DNA of 64,000 nucleotides from Paenibacillus zeirhizosphaerae (lineage in GTDB: Bacteria > Bacillota > Bacilli > Paenibacillales > Paenibacillaceae), in NCBI RefSeq assembly GCF_030705605.1, contig NZ_JAPCKK010000014.1:62001-126000 (forward strand), read 5' to 3'. Under the pieces are notes generated by a model. The model had not been told where the DNA came from. It saw only the letters and a list, made by a program, of their open reading frames with translations, and searched no databases. Below are positions 44,695-53,904 of this stretch, one piece after another (position 1 is the stretch's first letter; each line of letters starts with the position of its first letter). The translations under genes were made by a program, and so were the position numbers.

Positions 44695-45967
44695 CTTCCG
44701 TCACCCGCTTTGCTTCCTCAATAAGCTGCTCTTTCTCATTGGCGATATCCCCGCAGGCCGCAGCCAGCAGGAGACGCGTCATCAGCTCGCCCAGCCATGG
44801 CCCGCCTCGTCGGTTCAATGCCCCCAGCAGGTCATTGCCTGTAATATTTAAATCCTTCATCTGTTGAATCGAAGTATCGTCTGTCCAGTCCCTGCCCTTG
44901 GCTTCCAGCATGCTCACAATCCCTCGAGTATGGGCCACCAGCCTATATTCCAGCGACAGGGACCCGTTCACGGCAAGCCAATCCGCCGCTGTCTCCCTTC
45001 CCCACCGGATCAGCCATGAAATCCACTCCCGGCGCAGCCCCGCTTCATCGGCGCTAGATGGCGAAACAGCCGCGACGGCTCTCTCCCACTCCAGCAGCCG
45101 CAGCATGCGCACCCGGAATGCGTTGGAGAACGTCCAATCCCGCAGCACGACATCAGCCTGTTCAGGTTCAAAGCCTCCCGCCAGCAAAAGCAGTCCCCAG
45201 CGTTGCTCCTCAGGAAGATCATTCAGCCCACCAAGGGAAAAAGCAGAAATGCGCTGCCAGGGTGTTGCCGTCTTCGTAAAGGACAGCAACTCACTTCTGC
45301 GCAGCAGCTCAAGCCCGCGCAACGGGTCAGGGCCTTTCATGATTTTCTCCATTTCCGTCCGAACCCGTTCCATGGCAATATAACGCAAAAGCTGCCGTTT
45401 GCGCAGCAGCGCCTTCCAGGTCGCCGGAGCGATCCGGAAGCCGAAGACAGCGGCGAAGCGCACGCAACGGAGCATCCGCAGCGCGTCTTCTTCAAACCGC
45501 TCCTCCGCCTCGCCTACACAGCGGATCAGGCCCTTCCGGATATCGGCTTCCCCCCCGAACGGGTCCACAAGCTCTCCAGCTCTTGTCAACGCCATGGCGT
45601 TCATCGTAAAATCGCGGCGCCGCAAATCTTCCCGCACATCTTTCACAAACCTGACATCCTGCGGACGGCGATGATCCTCGTAATCGGATTCTGTCCGGAA
45701 CGTCGTCACTTCAAAAGGAAAGCTTCCCGATACCACGGTTACCGTACCGTGCTGAATCCCTGTCGGAATAACATTGTCGAACAGTCCAACCACCTCATCG
45801 GGCTCAGCCGAAGTCGTCAGATCCATATCCTGAATGGAACGTCCGAGCAGTTCATCGCGTACGCAGCCGCCAACCCAATAAGCTTCATGGCCAGCGCTGA
45901 TCAGCCGATCGAGGACCCGTGTGGCCTCGAAGGCCATATCCGGGTCCGCGTTATGCCAACCGTCCAT
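44681..45967 (-). CDS. cca: CCA-adding tRNA nucleotidyltransferase
   Basis: 428-residue class II CCA enzyme (template-independent addition of CCA to tRNA 3' ends). Motifs: YWVGGCVRDELLGRSIQDMDLTT (head with catalytic DxD-type acidic pair), RRDFTMNAMAL and the DALRMLRCVRFAAVFGF body helix. I chose the ATG at 45967, with GGTGG 8 bases upstream; the frame extends up into bshA. Synteny between bshA and birA matches B. subtilis. Confidence 0.93.
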   Translation of the reverse strand: MDGWHNADPDMAFEATRVLDRLISAGHEAYWVGGCVRDELLGRSIQDMDLTTSAEPDEVVGLFDNVIPTGIQHGTVTVVSGSFPFEVTTFRTESDYEDHRRPQDVRFVKDVREDLRRRDFTMNAMALTRAGELVDPFGGEADIRKGLIRCVGEAEERFEEDALRMLRCVRFAAVFGFRIAPATWKALLRKRQLLRYIAMERVRTEMEKIMKGPDPLRGLELLRRSELLSFTKTATPWQRISAFSLGGLNDLPEEQRWGLLLLAGGFEPEQADVVLRDWTFSNAFRVRMLRLLEWERAVAAVSPSSADEAGLRREWISWLIRWGRETAADWLAVNGSLSLEYRLVAHTRGIVSMLEAKGRDWTDDTSIQQMKDLNITGNDLLGALNRRGGPWLGELMTRLLLAAACGDIANEKEQLIEEAKRVTEVEKA

Positions 45968-46017
45968 CAACAATTCCACCTTCACTGCTGTAATCCGTAA
46001 AACGGACGCGGTTGCCT

Positions 46018-47181
46018 TTAACAATTCACTGGTTTCAGGCCAGGCACCTCGCGTCCTAATACACGGTAATATATTTCTTCATATTGTCTTCTGATCCTGT
46101 CGTTGCAGAACATGGTCTGTGCCCGCCGCAAGCAGGCTTCGCGTAGTCTGGCGGCCTCCCGTTCGTCCGTCAGCAGACGAATCGCATATTCGGCCATTTG
46201 CTCTGTATCCCCGATCGGAGCCAGATAACCGGTTTCCCCGTGGACGACGAGCTCCGGTATGCCCCCGGCGGTGGAGCCGATTGTAGGCACCCCACATGCC
46301 ATCGCTTCGAGCGCAACCAGCCCGAAACTCTCCTTTTCCGAGGGCAGCATCAGCACGTCAGCCATCGACAGCACATGCGCGATATCATCCTGCTTGCCGA
46401 TGAAATGCACCTTGTCTTCCAGGCCAAGCGCTTCGATTTTACAGCGTATTTTCGGAAGATCTGGGCCTTCGCCGACGAACAGCAGCTTGGCTTTAAGCTC
46501 CCGCTGCACCTTTTCGAACACCTCAAGCACATCGCCTACCCTTTTTACAGGGCGGAAATTCGAAATATGCATCATAATCTTCTCGTCAGGTGTGGCGAAA
46601 TCGCTGCGCAGTGAAGAAGATTCCCGCGGATAATACACTCTTTTATCGACAAAATTATAAGTCAAATCGATCTCACGCGTAATATCAAGCACTTCCCGCG
46701 TTTCACGGATCAGGTCCTGGGATACGGCCGTAACCGCATCGCTCTCGTTAATGGCGAGTCTGATCAGATCCTTCAGCGATTCGTCCTGGGCCAGCACCGT
46801 GATATCGGTTCCATGCAGTGTCGTAACGACCTTCAAGCGATCTCCTACCATCTGTTTCGCCAGAAATGCGCATACCGCATGAGGAACCGCATAATGCACA
46901 TGAAGCACGTCAAGGTTTTTCATCTTCGCGACCTGAGCCATCTTCGTCGCCAGCGACAGATCATATGGCGGATAGCGGAATACATAGTAATCATTGACCT
47001 CTACTTCATGATAAAAAATGTTTTTATGAAAGTTCCCGCCTAATCTAAACGGAATCCCGTTTGCAATAAAATGCACCTCATGGCCCTGCTCGGCCAGCAG
47101 CTTGCCCAGCTCAGTAGCCACTACACCGGAACCTCCCAATGATGGGTAACAGGTAATCCCGATTCTGAGCATGTCATTCAT
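46018..47181 (-). CDS. bshA: N-acetyl-alpha-D-glucosaminyl L-malate synthase
   Basis: 387-residue GT4 glycosyltransferase, first step of bacillithiol synthesis. Motifs: ITCYPSLGGSGVVATELG at the N-terminus, LHGTDITVL and SEKESFGLVALEAMACGVPTIGS in the GT-B C-terminal domain. I chose the ATG at 47181, with AGGGGG about 9 bases upstream; a TTG two codons earlier is closer to the ribosome site. It lies between bshB1 and cca as in B. subtilis. Confidence 0.93.
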   Translation of the reverse strand: MNDMLRIGITCYPSLGGSGVVATELGKLLAEQGHEVHFIANGIPFRLGGNFHKNIFYHEVEVNDYYVFRYPPYDLSLATKMAQVAKMKNLDVLHVHYAVPHAVCAFLAKQMVGDRLKVVTTLHGTDITVLAQDESLKDLIRLAINESDAVTAVSQDLIRETREVLDITREIDLTYNFVDKRVYYPRESSSLRSDFATPDEKIMMHISNFRPVKRVGDVLEVFEKVQRELKAKLLFVGEGPDLPKIRCKIEALGLEDKVHFIGKQDDIAHVLSMADVLMLPSEKESFGLVALEAMACGVPTIGSTAGGIPELVVHGETGYLAPIGDTEQMAEYAIRLLTDEREAARLREACLRRAQTMFCNDRIRRQYEEIYYRVLGREVPGLKPVNC

Positions 47182-47242
47182 GATCAACAGCCCCCTTTCA
47201 CCTTTCGGTATCAGGCTTCAATTCTTCTGAAGCTTCAATACT

Positions 47243-47935
47243 TTAAAATAATTCAATTTTATAAGGGGACTTCACCGCAAAACCCTCCGCAAACGGAACT
47301 AAATTCCGCTGACCAAGCAGCGAGTCACGAGCTTTAACCCGCTCTACGTATCCTTGATTAAGAGGAGTAGCTACCACATCCGCTCCTGGAGCCCCCTGCT
47401 CAAACTGAGAGCTGTAGCAGCTAAGCGCTTTTTCTTTAATATTATAATACCCTGTTATATCCACAATCAGATCAGCCTTGCCAAGATCATTGATAAAATA
47501 AAAATAGAGCTGTTCCACACGGACAGCCGGCAGTTCCGGCATATAACGGCGCAGCTTGGCGTTAAAGACCGCTTCTTCCACCAGCCTGCTGCACATCACA
47601 TGATCCGGATGACGATCTTCCCAGTACGGCGCAAATACTATCTTCGGAGCATGGCGGCGTACTTCCGCAGTGACAGCAGCCACATGATCCGGTGTTATGT
47701 ACAAGCCCCGGTCCGGCAGACCCAAATTAATGCGTGCGGAAAGACCGAGTACAGAAGAAGCGGCCTCGGCTTCCTCAGCCCGCCTCTCTACCGTACCGTT
47801 CGAGGACATTTCTGCACGGGTCAGATCGCAGATTCCAACCTTCAGACCCGCTGCAGCATGCTTAGCGATCGTGCCTGCCATCCCGATTTCGGCATCATCC
47901 GCATGAGCACCGAAGATAAGAATGTCCAGGCTCAT
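47243..47935 (-). CDS. bshB1: Bacillithiol deacetylase BshB1
   Basis: 230-residue zinc LmbE-family deacetylase removing the acetyl group from GlcNAc-malate. Zinc motifs: FGAHADDAEIG near the N-terminus and EDRHPDH (about residue 110). I chose the ATG at 47935 behind GAGGGGGAAG; it shares one base with the mgsA stop (TAATG). The frame is open further upstream into mgsA. It acts between bshA and a bshC located elsewhere. Confidence 0.93.
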   Translation of the reverse strand: MSLDILIFGAHADDAEIGMAGTIAKHAAAGLKVGICDLTRAEMSSNGTVERRAEEAEAASSVLGLSARINLGLPDRGLYITPDHVAAVTAEVRRHAPKIVFAPYWEDRHPDHVMCSRLVEEAVFNAKLRRYMPELPAVRVEQLYFYFINDLGKADLIVDITGYYNIKEKALSCYSSQFEQGAPGADVVATPLNQGYVERVKARDSLLGQRNLVPFAEGFAVKSPYKIELF

Positions 47936-48366
47936 TACGCTTCCCCCTCTTGAATGCCCGGCTTGTATTTGTGAACCAACTCCCGCCATGCAAAGTCCCC
48001 GCGGTCCAAAGCCTTCACCAAAATTTCGGCCGTCGCAATGTTCGTCGCAAGGGGGATGCCCTGCACGTCACACAAGCGCAGGAGTGCGCTGATATCCGGC
48101 TCGTGCGGCTGTGCCATCAGCGGATCACGCAGGAAGATGATCAGGTCCATATCATTCTGGGCCACCATCGCTCCAATCTGTTGATCCCCACCCAGCGGGC
48201 CAGACATGTAACGGTGAATTTTCAATTCTGTAGCTTCCATAATCCGCTGCCCTGTAGTGCCTGTTGAATACAATTGATGATCCTTGAACACATGCTCGTA
48301 CGCGGTTATGAAATTAACCATCTCGTCTTTTTTGCGGTCATGGGCAATGAATGATATTTTTAACAT
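47935..48366 (-). CDS. mgsA: Methylglyoxal synthase
   Basis: 143-residue enzyme making methylglyoxal from dihydroxyacetone phosphate, a phosphate-limitation overflow route. Motifs: [19 protein letters not shown] at the start, TGTTGQRI and [16 protein letters not shown] chose the ATG at 48366 (GAGAGGA upstream); longer starts add a non-conserved tail. Neighbouring bacillithiol genes are functionally apt because bacillithiol helps detoxify methylglyoxal. Confidence 0.95.
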   Translation of the reverse strand: MLKISFIAHDRKKDEMVNFITAYEHVFKDHQLYSTGTTGQRIMEATELKIHRYMSGPLGGDQQIGAMVAQNDMDLIIFLRDPLMAQPHEPDISALLRLCDVQGIPLATNIATAEILVKALDRGDFAWRELVHKYKPGIQEGEA

Positions 48367-48428
48367 ATTCCTCTCTCTCCCATCAAATGTATCGAACTTA
48401 TCGTTTTCTTTCCGCATTCTTCAAAATT

Positions 48429-49238
48429 TTAATCTATAAAGTGTTCAAATCCGTAAACAAGCCCCGTATGGCTCATCACTTTCTCAATTCCGATTTTGAC
48501 CCCAGGCATATAACCCGCACGTTCATAGGAATCATGGCGGATCCTAAGGGATTGTCCGAAGCCGCCGAATATGACCTCCTGCTGTGCAAATACTCCCGGC
48601 AGCCTCAGGCTGTGAATGCGGAACCCTTGATAATAGCCGCCCCGCGCACCATCAATTGTCTCTTCCTCGGCGGGATTTCCCTGACGCAGTTCCTGACGGT
48701 TCTGTGCAATCAGCTCCGCTGTTTTAATGGCTGTACCGGAAGGAGCATCCAACTTATGGTCCCCATGTGTCTCTATAATCTCCAGATGAGGGAAAAACTT
48801 AGCTGCCTGGGCAGCAAATTTCATCATCAAGATAACCCCGATCGAGAAATTAGGAGCAATCAATCCCCCGATGCCCTGCATCCGGCACTGCTTGTCCAAT
48901 TCTTCGATCTGCTCCGGTGTAAAGCCCGTGGTCCCCATGACCGGTCTGATCCCAAGCTCAATAGCCAGCGTAGTATGGGCATACGCGGATTGAGGGGCCG
49001 TAAAGTCCACCATAACATGGGGTCGGCTTTCCCTGAGCGCTCCTTCAAGGTCTTCGACAATCTTGATGCCCGCTTCCGGCAGGCCTACCAGCAGGCCTGC
49101 ATCCGTTCCCGTGTGTGAACGGTTCACGGCTGCAGCCAGCTCCAGCCCCTCATCCTCAAGTACGAGTTTTACGACCTCCCGGCCCATTCTTCCTCCGGCG
49201 CCAACGACCGCTACTTTGATCTTTTCTGTCATATTCAC
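48429..49238 (-). CDS. dapB: 4-hydroxy-tetrahydrodipicolinate reductase
   Basis: 269-residue NAD(P)H enzyme of the lysine/diaminopimelate pathway. Cofactor loop VAVVGAGGRMGREVVK near residue 10; substrate-binding ETHGDHKLDAPSGTA in the C-terminal half. Normal length. It precedes mgsA in the same direction, as in B. subtilis. Confidence 0.96.
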   Translation of the reverse strand: MNMTEKIKVAVVGAGGRMGREVVKLVLEDEGLELAAAVNRSHTGTDAGLLVGLPEAGIKIVEDLEGALRESRPHVMVDFTAPQSAYAHTTLAIELGIRPVMGTTGFTPEQIEELDKQCRMQGIGGLIAPNFSIGVILMMKFAAQAAKFFPHLEIIETHGDHKLDAPSGTAIKTAELIAQNRQELRQGNPAEEETIDGARGGYYQGFRIHSLRLPGVFAQQEVIFGGFGQSLRIRHDSYERAGYMPGVKIGIEKVMSHTGLVYGFEHFID

Positions 49239-49265
49239 AACTCCTTATGCTGCGGAAATTACAGT

Positions 49266-49796
49266 CTATTTCTTTGAACCCTTATCATTTTTGCGTTTCA
49301 GCAGATCCCGCTGAAGCTGAATTAACTGCTCCTCCTGGGGCAGAAGCGCTATGGCTTCCGCTGCAGCAGACAGGGCCTCATCATACTGATTCAGGTCGCT
49401 ATACACAAGGGCAAGCAGGACATAAGCATCCGCGCACAGCGGATCCAGATTCACTGCCTCACGAAGCATGTTTATGGCCTTTATGCGTGCCTGGTCCTTC
49501 GATGAGTCGTTTCTGGACAGCATTTTCCGCACATCTCCGGCCAGGCGCCTGGCTTCAAGAGCTCTCAGGTGAATTTTATAATCATCATGTCCCGGAGCGA
49601 GCCTAACCGCATATTTTGCATGCTCCAATGCCTGATCCAGGCGGTTGCTGCGGGCATAAGTAATAGAGCAGCGGAAGCGGTAATCCGCATTGTCGGGCTC
49701 GGCCGCAATCGCCTGCTCAAACCATCGGATGGCCTCTTCAAAATCGTTGCTCAGAATACTGAAATACGCTTTCTGTACATATTCTTCCGCCTTCAT
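49266..49796 (-). CDS. TPR-repeat protein
   Basis: 176 residues made almost entirely of tetratricopeptide-like units (AEEYVQKAYFSILSNDFEEAIRWFEQAIAAEPDNADYRFR ... DAYVLLALVYSDLNQYDEALSAAAEAIALLP), with a lysine-rich C-terminus. No signal peptide or membrane helix. It is inserted between mazG-like and dapB; this position has no counterpart in the B. subtilis order. Probably a protein-interaction scaffold; partner unknown. Confidence 0.75.
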   Translation of the reverse strand: MKAEEYVQKAYFSILSNDFEEAIRWFEQAIAAEPDNADYRFRCSITYARSNRLDQALEHAKYAVRLAPGHDDYKIHLRALEARRLAGDVRKMLSRNDSSKDQARIKAINMLREAVNLDPLCADAYVLLALVYSDLNQYDEALSAAAEAIALLPQEEQLIQLQRDLLKRKNDKGSKK

Positions 49797-49849
49797 AACG
49801 CTGCACCTCCGTCCGGTAATCCGTTTGGTACAGCATATGTAAGGAGCGC

Positions 49850-50179
49850 CTAATCGGTGTCCTTCTTGGTCCAGCGATCTGCATCCCGCGTATTGAATTT
49901 ATGCATAACCTTGTCATGGGCTTCCGTCAGATCTATACCCAGAGAATTGGCGAAACAGATGGTGATAAACAGAATATCCCCAAGCTCCAGTTCAATGGAA
50001 TTGTCAGCCTCGTCCTTCTTCTTCGGCTTCTCGCCGAAGGAATGATTGACTTCCCGGGCAAGCTCCCCGACTTCCTCGGACATTCTTGCCAGCATAGCCA
50101 GCGGACTGAAGTATCCTTCCTTGAATTGCGATATGTATTGATCGACCTCACGCTGGAGCTCAGCAAGCGTCTTTTCCAT
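49850..50179 (-). CDS. ypjD: MazG-family nucleotide pyrophosphohydrolase (YpjD)
   Basis: 109-residue all-alpha NTP pyrophosphohydrolase. The metal site is visible as SEEVGELAREV (ExxE) followed by ELELGDILFITICFAN (ExxxD). It probably cleans non-canonical dNTPs. I chose the ATG at 50179, with AAGGAG about 11 bases upstream; a longer frame extends into the divergent promoter region. Synteny with dapB fits B. subtilis ypjD. Confidence 0.88.
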   Translation of the reverse strand: MEKTLAELQREVDQYISQFKEGYFSPLAMLARMSEEVGELAREVNHSFGEKPKKKDEADNSIELELGDILFITICFANSLGIDLTEAHDKVMHKFNTRDADRWTKKDTD

Positions 50180-50339
50180 AAAAGCCTTATCTCCTTTGAT
50201 GTGAAGGTTTATCCATATGTTATCGTAAAGGAACTTTGAAAACAAATATTTTTTAATCGCTGCAGAACAAGGTATACTAGGGTGAGATTGCCAAGATCGC
50301 TGTTGGTAATCGAATACTACGTCGCTGTGAGGGGTAACA

Positions 50340-51209
50340 TTGAAAAGGTTTAATATCGGTTCACAATTCAAGCAAGTCATTCCCATTGTGCTGGGTACCG
50401 CACTGTATGCCTTCGGGCTGCTGTACTTCATCATTCCTAACCAGCTTATGGAAGGAGGCGTAACAGGAGTCACCGTCCTGCTCAATTACGCTTTCTCTAT
50501 TCCGCCTTCCTTATCCACCCTTATACTGAATATTCCGCTGTTTTTTCTCGGGTGGAAAATACTGGGCGGACGCCAAATTGTATACACAGGTGTCGGAATC
50601 GGATCTTTAACTTTTTTTCTGTGGCTGTTTGAGAAGCTGATTGACGTCGGCTGGATCGAGCCGTTTACCACAGAGCATGATTTTATTCTGGCGGCACTCT
50701 ATGCCGGTGTTACGCTCGGAGGGGGACTTGGTATCGTTTTCCGTTTCGGCGGAACGACCGGTGGCTCGGATATCGTCGCCCGGATTTTTAACCGCAAATT
50801 CGGCTGGAGCATGGGACAGGTGCTGCTGGGGATCGATATTCTCATCATCGGCCTATCCCTGCTGTACATCCCGAAGGAAAAAATTCTTTACACGCTGGTC
50901 GCTGTGTTTATTGCCTCCAAAGTGATTGATTTTATTCAGGAAGGGGCTTACTCGGCCAGAGCGTTCATGATTATCAGCGATTATGCTCATGAGATCGCGG
51001 AGATTGTTACAAGAGATATGGAACGGGGAGTGACGATTATCCCGGCTATCGGCGCGTATTCCAAACAGTCCAAATATGTCGCTTATTGCGTCGTATCCAG
51101 AGAGGAAATGCGAAGACTGCATCAGATTGTCAAATCCGTCGATTCTAAAGCTTTTGTGATTATCAACGATGTGCACGATGTGCATGGGGAGGGCTTCCGC
51201 GAGGAATAG
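50340..51209 (+). CDS. ypjC: YitT/YpjC-family membrane protein
   Basis: 289-residue membrane protein with an N-terminal membrane domain (several helices, about 14-180; LYFIIPNQLMEGGVTGVTVLLNY and FRFGGTTGGSDIVARI are family hallmarks) and a C-terminal DUF2179-type soluble domain (about 215-283). The TTG start at 50340 has GAGGGG upstream. Function is unknown, possibly transport. In B. subtilis ypjC lies in the same direction as its neighbours; here it is alone on the plus strand. Confidence 0.85.
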   Translation: MKRFNIGSQFKQVIPIVLGTALYAFGLLYFIIPNQLMEGGVTGVTVLLNYAFSIPPSLSTLILNIPLFFLGWKILGGRQIVYTGVGIGSLTFFLWLFEKLIDVGWIEPFTTEHDFILAALYAGVTLGGGLGIVFRFGGTTGGSDIVARIFNRKFGWSMGQVLLGIDILIIGLSLLYIPKEKILYTLVAVFIASKVIDFIQEGAYSARAFMIISDYAHEIAEIVTRDMERGVTIIPAIGAYSKQSKYVAYCVVSREEMRRLHQIVKSVDSKAFVIINDVHDVHGEGFREE

Positions 51210-51223
51210 ATCCGATCATGGAT

Positions 51224-51267
51224 GCTCCGAGAACGAAGCATTTCTCCAATCGCTTCGTTCTCGGAGC
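51224..51267. repeat. Perfect 16-base palindrome after ypjC
   Basis: GCTCCGAGAACGAAGC at 51224-51239 is the exact reverse complement of 51252-51267, with a 12-base loop. It lacks a T-run, so it is not a classic terminator. It may stabilise the mRNA end or act with the terminator 70 bases downstream. Confidence 0.75.
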
Positions 51268-51336
51268 TGCGGCGCGCATATCCCTGCCCAAACAACCAAA
51301 AAATCCGGGTCAAATCACGGTGAATTTCCCTTCAAC

Positions 51337-51382
51337 AAAAAGGCCAAGAACAGAAGCAAGTTGCTCTGTTCCTGGCCTTTTT
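51337..51382. terminator. Bidirectional terminator (ypjC / ypjB)
   Basis: AAAAAGGCCA-A-GAACAG pairs with CTGTTC-C-TGGCCTTTTT with one mismatch. A-run and T-run flanks serve both convergent genes. Confidence 0.92.
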
Positions 51383-51435
51383 AACTTACCGCTGAAAAAT
51401 TCCCTTTTAGAGCGCCCCCTTTGCTGCAAGCCTTC

Positions 51436-52275
51436 TCAGCGGGTGGGCGGGAAAAACCCATGCTCCGCCCGATACTTGCGGAAGCCAGCATAGACGAGAG
51501 CGGCCAAAATGAGACATCCGATCAACCATTTCACGGCCTCTTCGTCCGCCGTCTGCATGAACGGGCCAAAGGCCGCTGCATCCCTCTCACGGCCGAACAA
51601 TCCATTCAGCGTTTCACGGCCTGAGTTAAGTGCTGCCTTGACAGCAGCCGGGTCAGAATGAGGATTTACGCCCGCTCCCTTAACATAGGAAAGCCACGAG
51701 TCAGTCCGGTTCACAGCGGACGGCGGCCTGCTGATCATAGCGGCTGGCCTTATCGTATTGTAATGTTCCTCCAATCGCTCCACAGCTTCAACAAATCCGG
51801 AAGTACTCCCTCTTGCGAACTGGCTCTCCGCTTCTTTTAAGTCCTCATTTATTATTTTGTAATACTGCTGCCATAACGGCTGCCTGGGGTGGGCCAGCAC
51901 ATCCGCCGCCAGTCTCAAGCTTGCAGCGGCCTGAATGACAGCATCCGGGGATATTCCAGCCGCGTTTACCGCTTCCTGGACGTCCAGAATGGCTCCGGAA
52001 AAGGCATGAATCCCTTCCACCGACATGGATTTCTGAACACCTCCGCTACCGAACAACTGTGTGACCTCCGCCAGACGGTGGCGGACTTGTACGATATTCC
52101 CTTCTTTGGCATGCTTATATAAAGCAGCCGCTGCCTGGTCCAGCGCCTGCTGCTGTTGTTGATCGGCGGATGATGGCGAGGACGCTTCGTAGGCGTCAGA
52201 AACCGCTTGAGGCAACAAAACGAACAGAAGCACCGCACACAGCAGCGTCCGAATCGTACCGGCAACACCGTTCAT
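51436..52275 (-). CDS. ypjB: Sporulation protein YpjB family
   Basis: 279-residue exported protein. A signal-anchor (about 8-26) precedes a Gln/Ala-rich helical domain (about 38-235), and a C-terminal membrane helix (WLIGCLILAALVYAGF) is followed by a short basic tail. Synteny with ypjA and ypjC and this topology fit YpjB, a protein of unknown biochemical role annotated as sporulation-related. Confidence 0.8.
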   Translation of the reverse strand: MNGVAGTIRTLLCAVLLFVLLPQAVSDAYEASSPSSADQQQQQALDQAAAALYKHAKEGNIVQVRHRLAEVTQLFGSGGVQKSMSVEGIHAFSGAILDVQEAVNAAGISPDAVIQAAASLRLAADVLAHPRQPLWQQYYKIINEDLKEAESQFARGSTSGFVEAVERLEEHYNTIRPAAMISRPPSAVNRTDSWLSYVKGAGVNPHSDPAAVKAALNSGRETLNGLFGRERDAAAFGPFMQTADEEAVKWLIGCLILAALVYAGFRKYRAEHGFFPPTR

Positions 52276-52362
52276 TGGACATCCCTCCTACCCTATCTGT
52301 ATGGCAGGAAGGAATGGCCTAGAACTGAAAGCTGAAGCGGCAGGCTGATCGGTAATCCAGCA

Positions 52363-52995
52363 TCAGCCCTCCCGTTTCCGCGACAGGATCATCACCAGCC
52401 AGCAGGCAGCCGCGCTGCCCAGCGTAAGAGCTACCGTGAAATTACGGACAGCAGGCACATCGTCAAACAGCTCACGCGGCAGCCAAGGATTGATCCCGTA
52501 GGTATAATCTATCAGATCGTTCAGCAGCGTCCACAGCAAAGCCACAGTCAGGCCAGCGGAGCGCACCGCAAAAAAGCGGATATACAGTAGCGCCTCCACC
52601 GCCATAATCGTGTGAGAGGCGACAAGCATCCAATCAAGCGGACCGATGATATCCCCTTGCGACGCGCCTGCGAAGATGATGGCCGATGCCCAAATGCCAT
52701 ATTTTACACTGGTCACGACAGCCAGTCCTTCCATCAGATGCCTGATACCCATCCACCCTCTGCTGACAGGAGGATACAGCAGAAACAGCAGAGCGATGGT
52801 AAAAAACAGGCTCGCGGTGGGACTGTCAGGAACAAATACAATCAGCCAGTGAGGATAACGCTCCCAAGTATACGCAAGCTGGTCGTCATACCAGACATAG
52901 CCTCCTATCGTCCCCAACAAATTGCTCCAGAAGAGCAACCACAAAAAATAGCGGTTCAGCAACAGCTCTCCGCTCCACAAAAAGGATATGGACAA
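52363..52995 (-). CDS. ypjA: DUF1405 membrane protein YpjA
   Basis: 210-residue integral membrane protein with about five to six helices. Conserved DUF1405 segments are visible: NLLGTIGGYVWYDDQLAYTWERYPHWLIVFVPDSPTASLFF, the charged GPLDWMLVASHTIMAVEALLY and a Trp/Tyr-rich C-terminal part. Role unknown. It starts upstream of ypjB in the same direction, separated by 87 bases. Confidence 0.85.
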   Translation of the reverse strand: MSISFLWSGELLLNRYFLWLLFWSNLLGTIGGYVWYDDQLAYTWERYPHWLIVFVPDSPTASLFFTIALLFLLYPPVSRGWMGIRHLMEGLAVVTSVKYGIWASAIIFAGASQGDIIGPLDWMLVASHTIMAVEALLYIRFFAVRSAGLTVALLWTLLNDLIDYTYGINPWLPRELFDDVPAVRNFTVALTLGSAAACWLVMILSRKREG

Positions 52996-53050
52996 TTACT
53001 TCAGACCTCCAGTCACTCAAGCGATATACAAATTGATCTATGTACCAAAA

Positions 53051-53080
53051 GAAACCCAATCGCATGAGCGATCAGGTTTC
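53051..53080 (-). terminator. Terminator after the IDEAL-protein gene
   Basis: GAAACC..ATCGC / GCGAT..GGTTTC stem (53051-53063 with 53068-53080), followed on the minus strand by TTTCTTTTGG. The tract is weak. Confidence 0.6.
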
Positions 53081-53140
53081 ATAACCACTTTATTTTACTG
53101 TGACTGGCTTCGAATCGCAAGCGCATGACTGTAAGTTCCG

Positions 53141-53320
53141 TTAAATCAACGCTTTCAGTTCATCCGTAAGAGTTCGGAAAGCTACCTCATCCTTGGAAGC
53201 AAGCGCCTCGTCAATTTCGCGGTACAGCTTGTCGCTTTTATACCGGCGCAATGCCTCATCCAGTACCAACTCCGCCGACAGACCAAGCATGACTTCATAA
53301 GTAACCTTCATTTTATCCAT
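53141..53320 (-). CDS. IDEAL-domain small protein
   Basis: 59-residue soluble protein containing the IDEAL motif (EIDEALASKDEVAFRTLTDELK). IDEAL domains also form part of YpiB, encoded in the same neighbourhood in B. subtilis; here only the domain is present. I chose the ATG at 53320, with GGAGGT 7 bases upstream; a TTG at 53335 sits inside the ribosome site. Function is unknown. Confidence 0.85.
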   Translation of the reverse strand: MDKMKVTYEVMLGLSAELVLDEALRRYKSDKLYREIDEALASKDEVAFRTLTDELKALI

Positions 53321-53344
53321 AGGATGCACCTCCAAACAAGGTTC

Positions 53345-53848
53345 TCAAGGGTTTTTATATGCTCTTCCTTTTGCCACATAGTTTAACGTTGTATCCGCCA
53401 TCCGCTTCAAATCGGCTTCCGTTAATTCTCTTACCACTCTTGCAGGGCTTCCAAGTGAAAGGGTGTAGGGAGGAATACGTGTATTTTCAGTTACAAGTGA
53501 TCCCGCTCCTATTAAAGCATATTCACCAACGGCCGCACCGTTCAGTACAATAGCCCCCATTCCAATCAATGTGCCCTTGCCGATCATGCAGCCATGAATG
53601 ATCGCCCCATGACCGACGGATACGTCTTCCGACACCATCAGCGGCTGGTTCGTATTGACATGGCCGATGACCCCATCCTGAATATTGCTCCGGTCGCCGA
53701 TCGTAATCGGCGCCATATCCCCGCGCAGAACGGCATTGAACCATACGGAGCAATCCTTGCCGATCGTAACATCACCGATAATCCGGGTTCCTTCGGCTGT
53801 ATATACCGATGGATGAAGCGTGGGCCACTTTCCTTGATAAGCCATCAT
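53345..53848 (-). CDS. Gamma-carbonic anhydrase family protein
   Basis: 167-residue left-handed beta-helix protein (hexapeptide repeats from about residue 15). The three zinc histidines are visible in GHVNTNQ, VGHGAIIH and IIHGC. I chose the first ATG of the ATG-ATG pair at 53848, with AAGGGTGG 10 bases upstream. Members of this family (YtoA/CaiE/PaaY) may be carbonic anhydrases or thioester-related proteins, so activity is inferred. Confidence 0.85.
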   Translation of the reverse strand: MMAYQGKWPTLHPSVYTAEGTRIIGDVTIGKDCSVWFNAVLRGDMAPITIGDRSNIQDGVIGHVNTNQPLMVSEDVSVGHGAIIHGCMIGKGTLIGMGAIVLNGAAVGEYALIGAGSLVTENTRIPPYTLSLGSPARVVRELTEADLKRMADTTLNYVAKGRAYKNP

Positions 53849-53904
53849 AATATGAATCCACCCTTCCGTTTTGGGTGTGATTCTAGCAATACGCTGCAGT
53901 ATTG

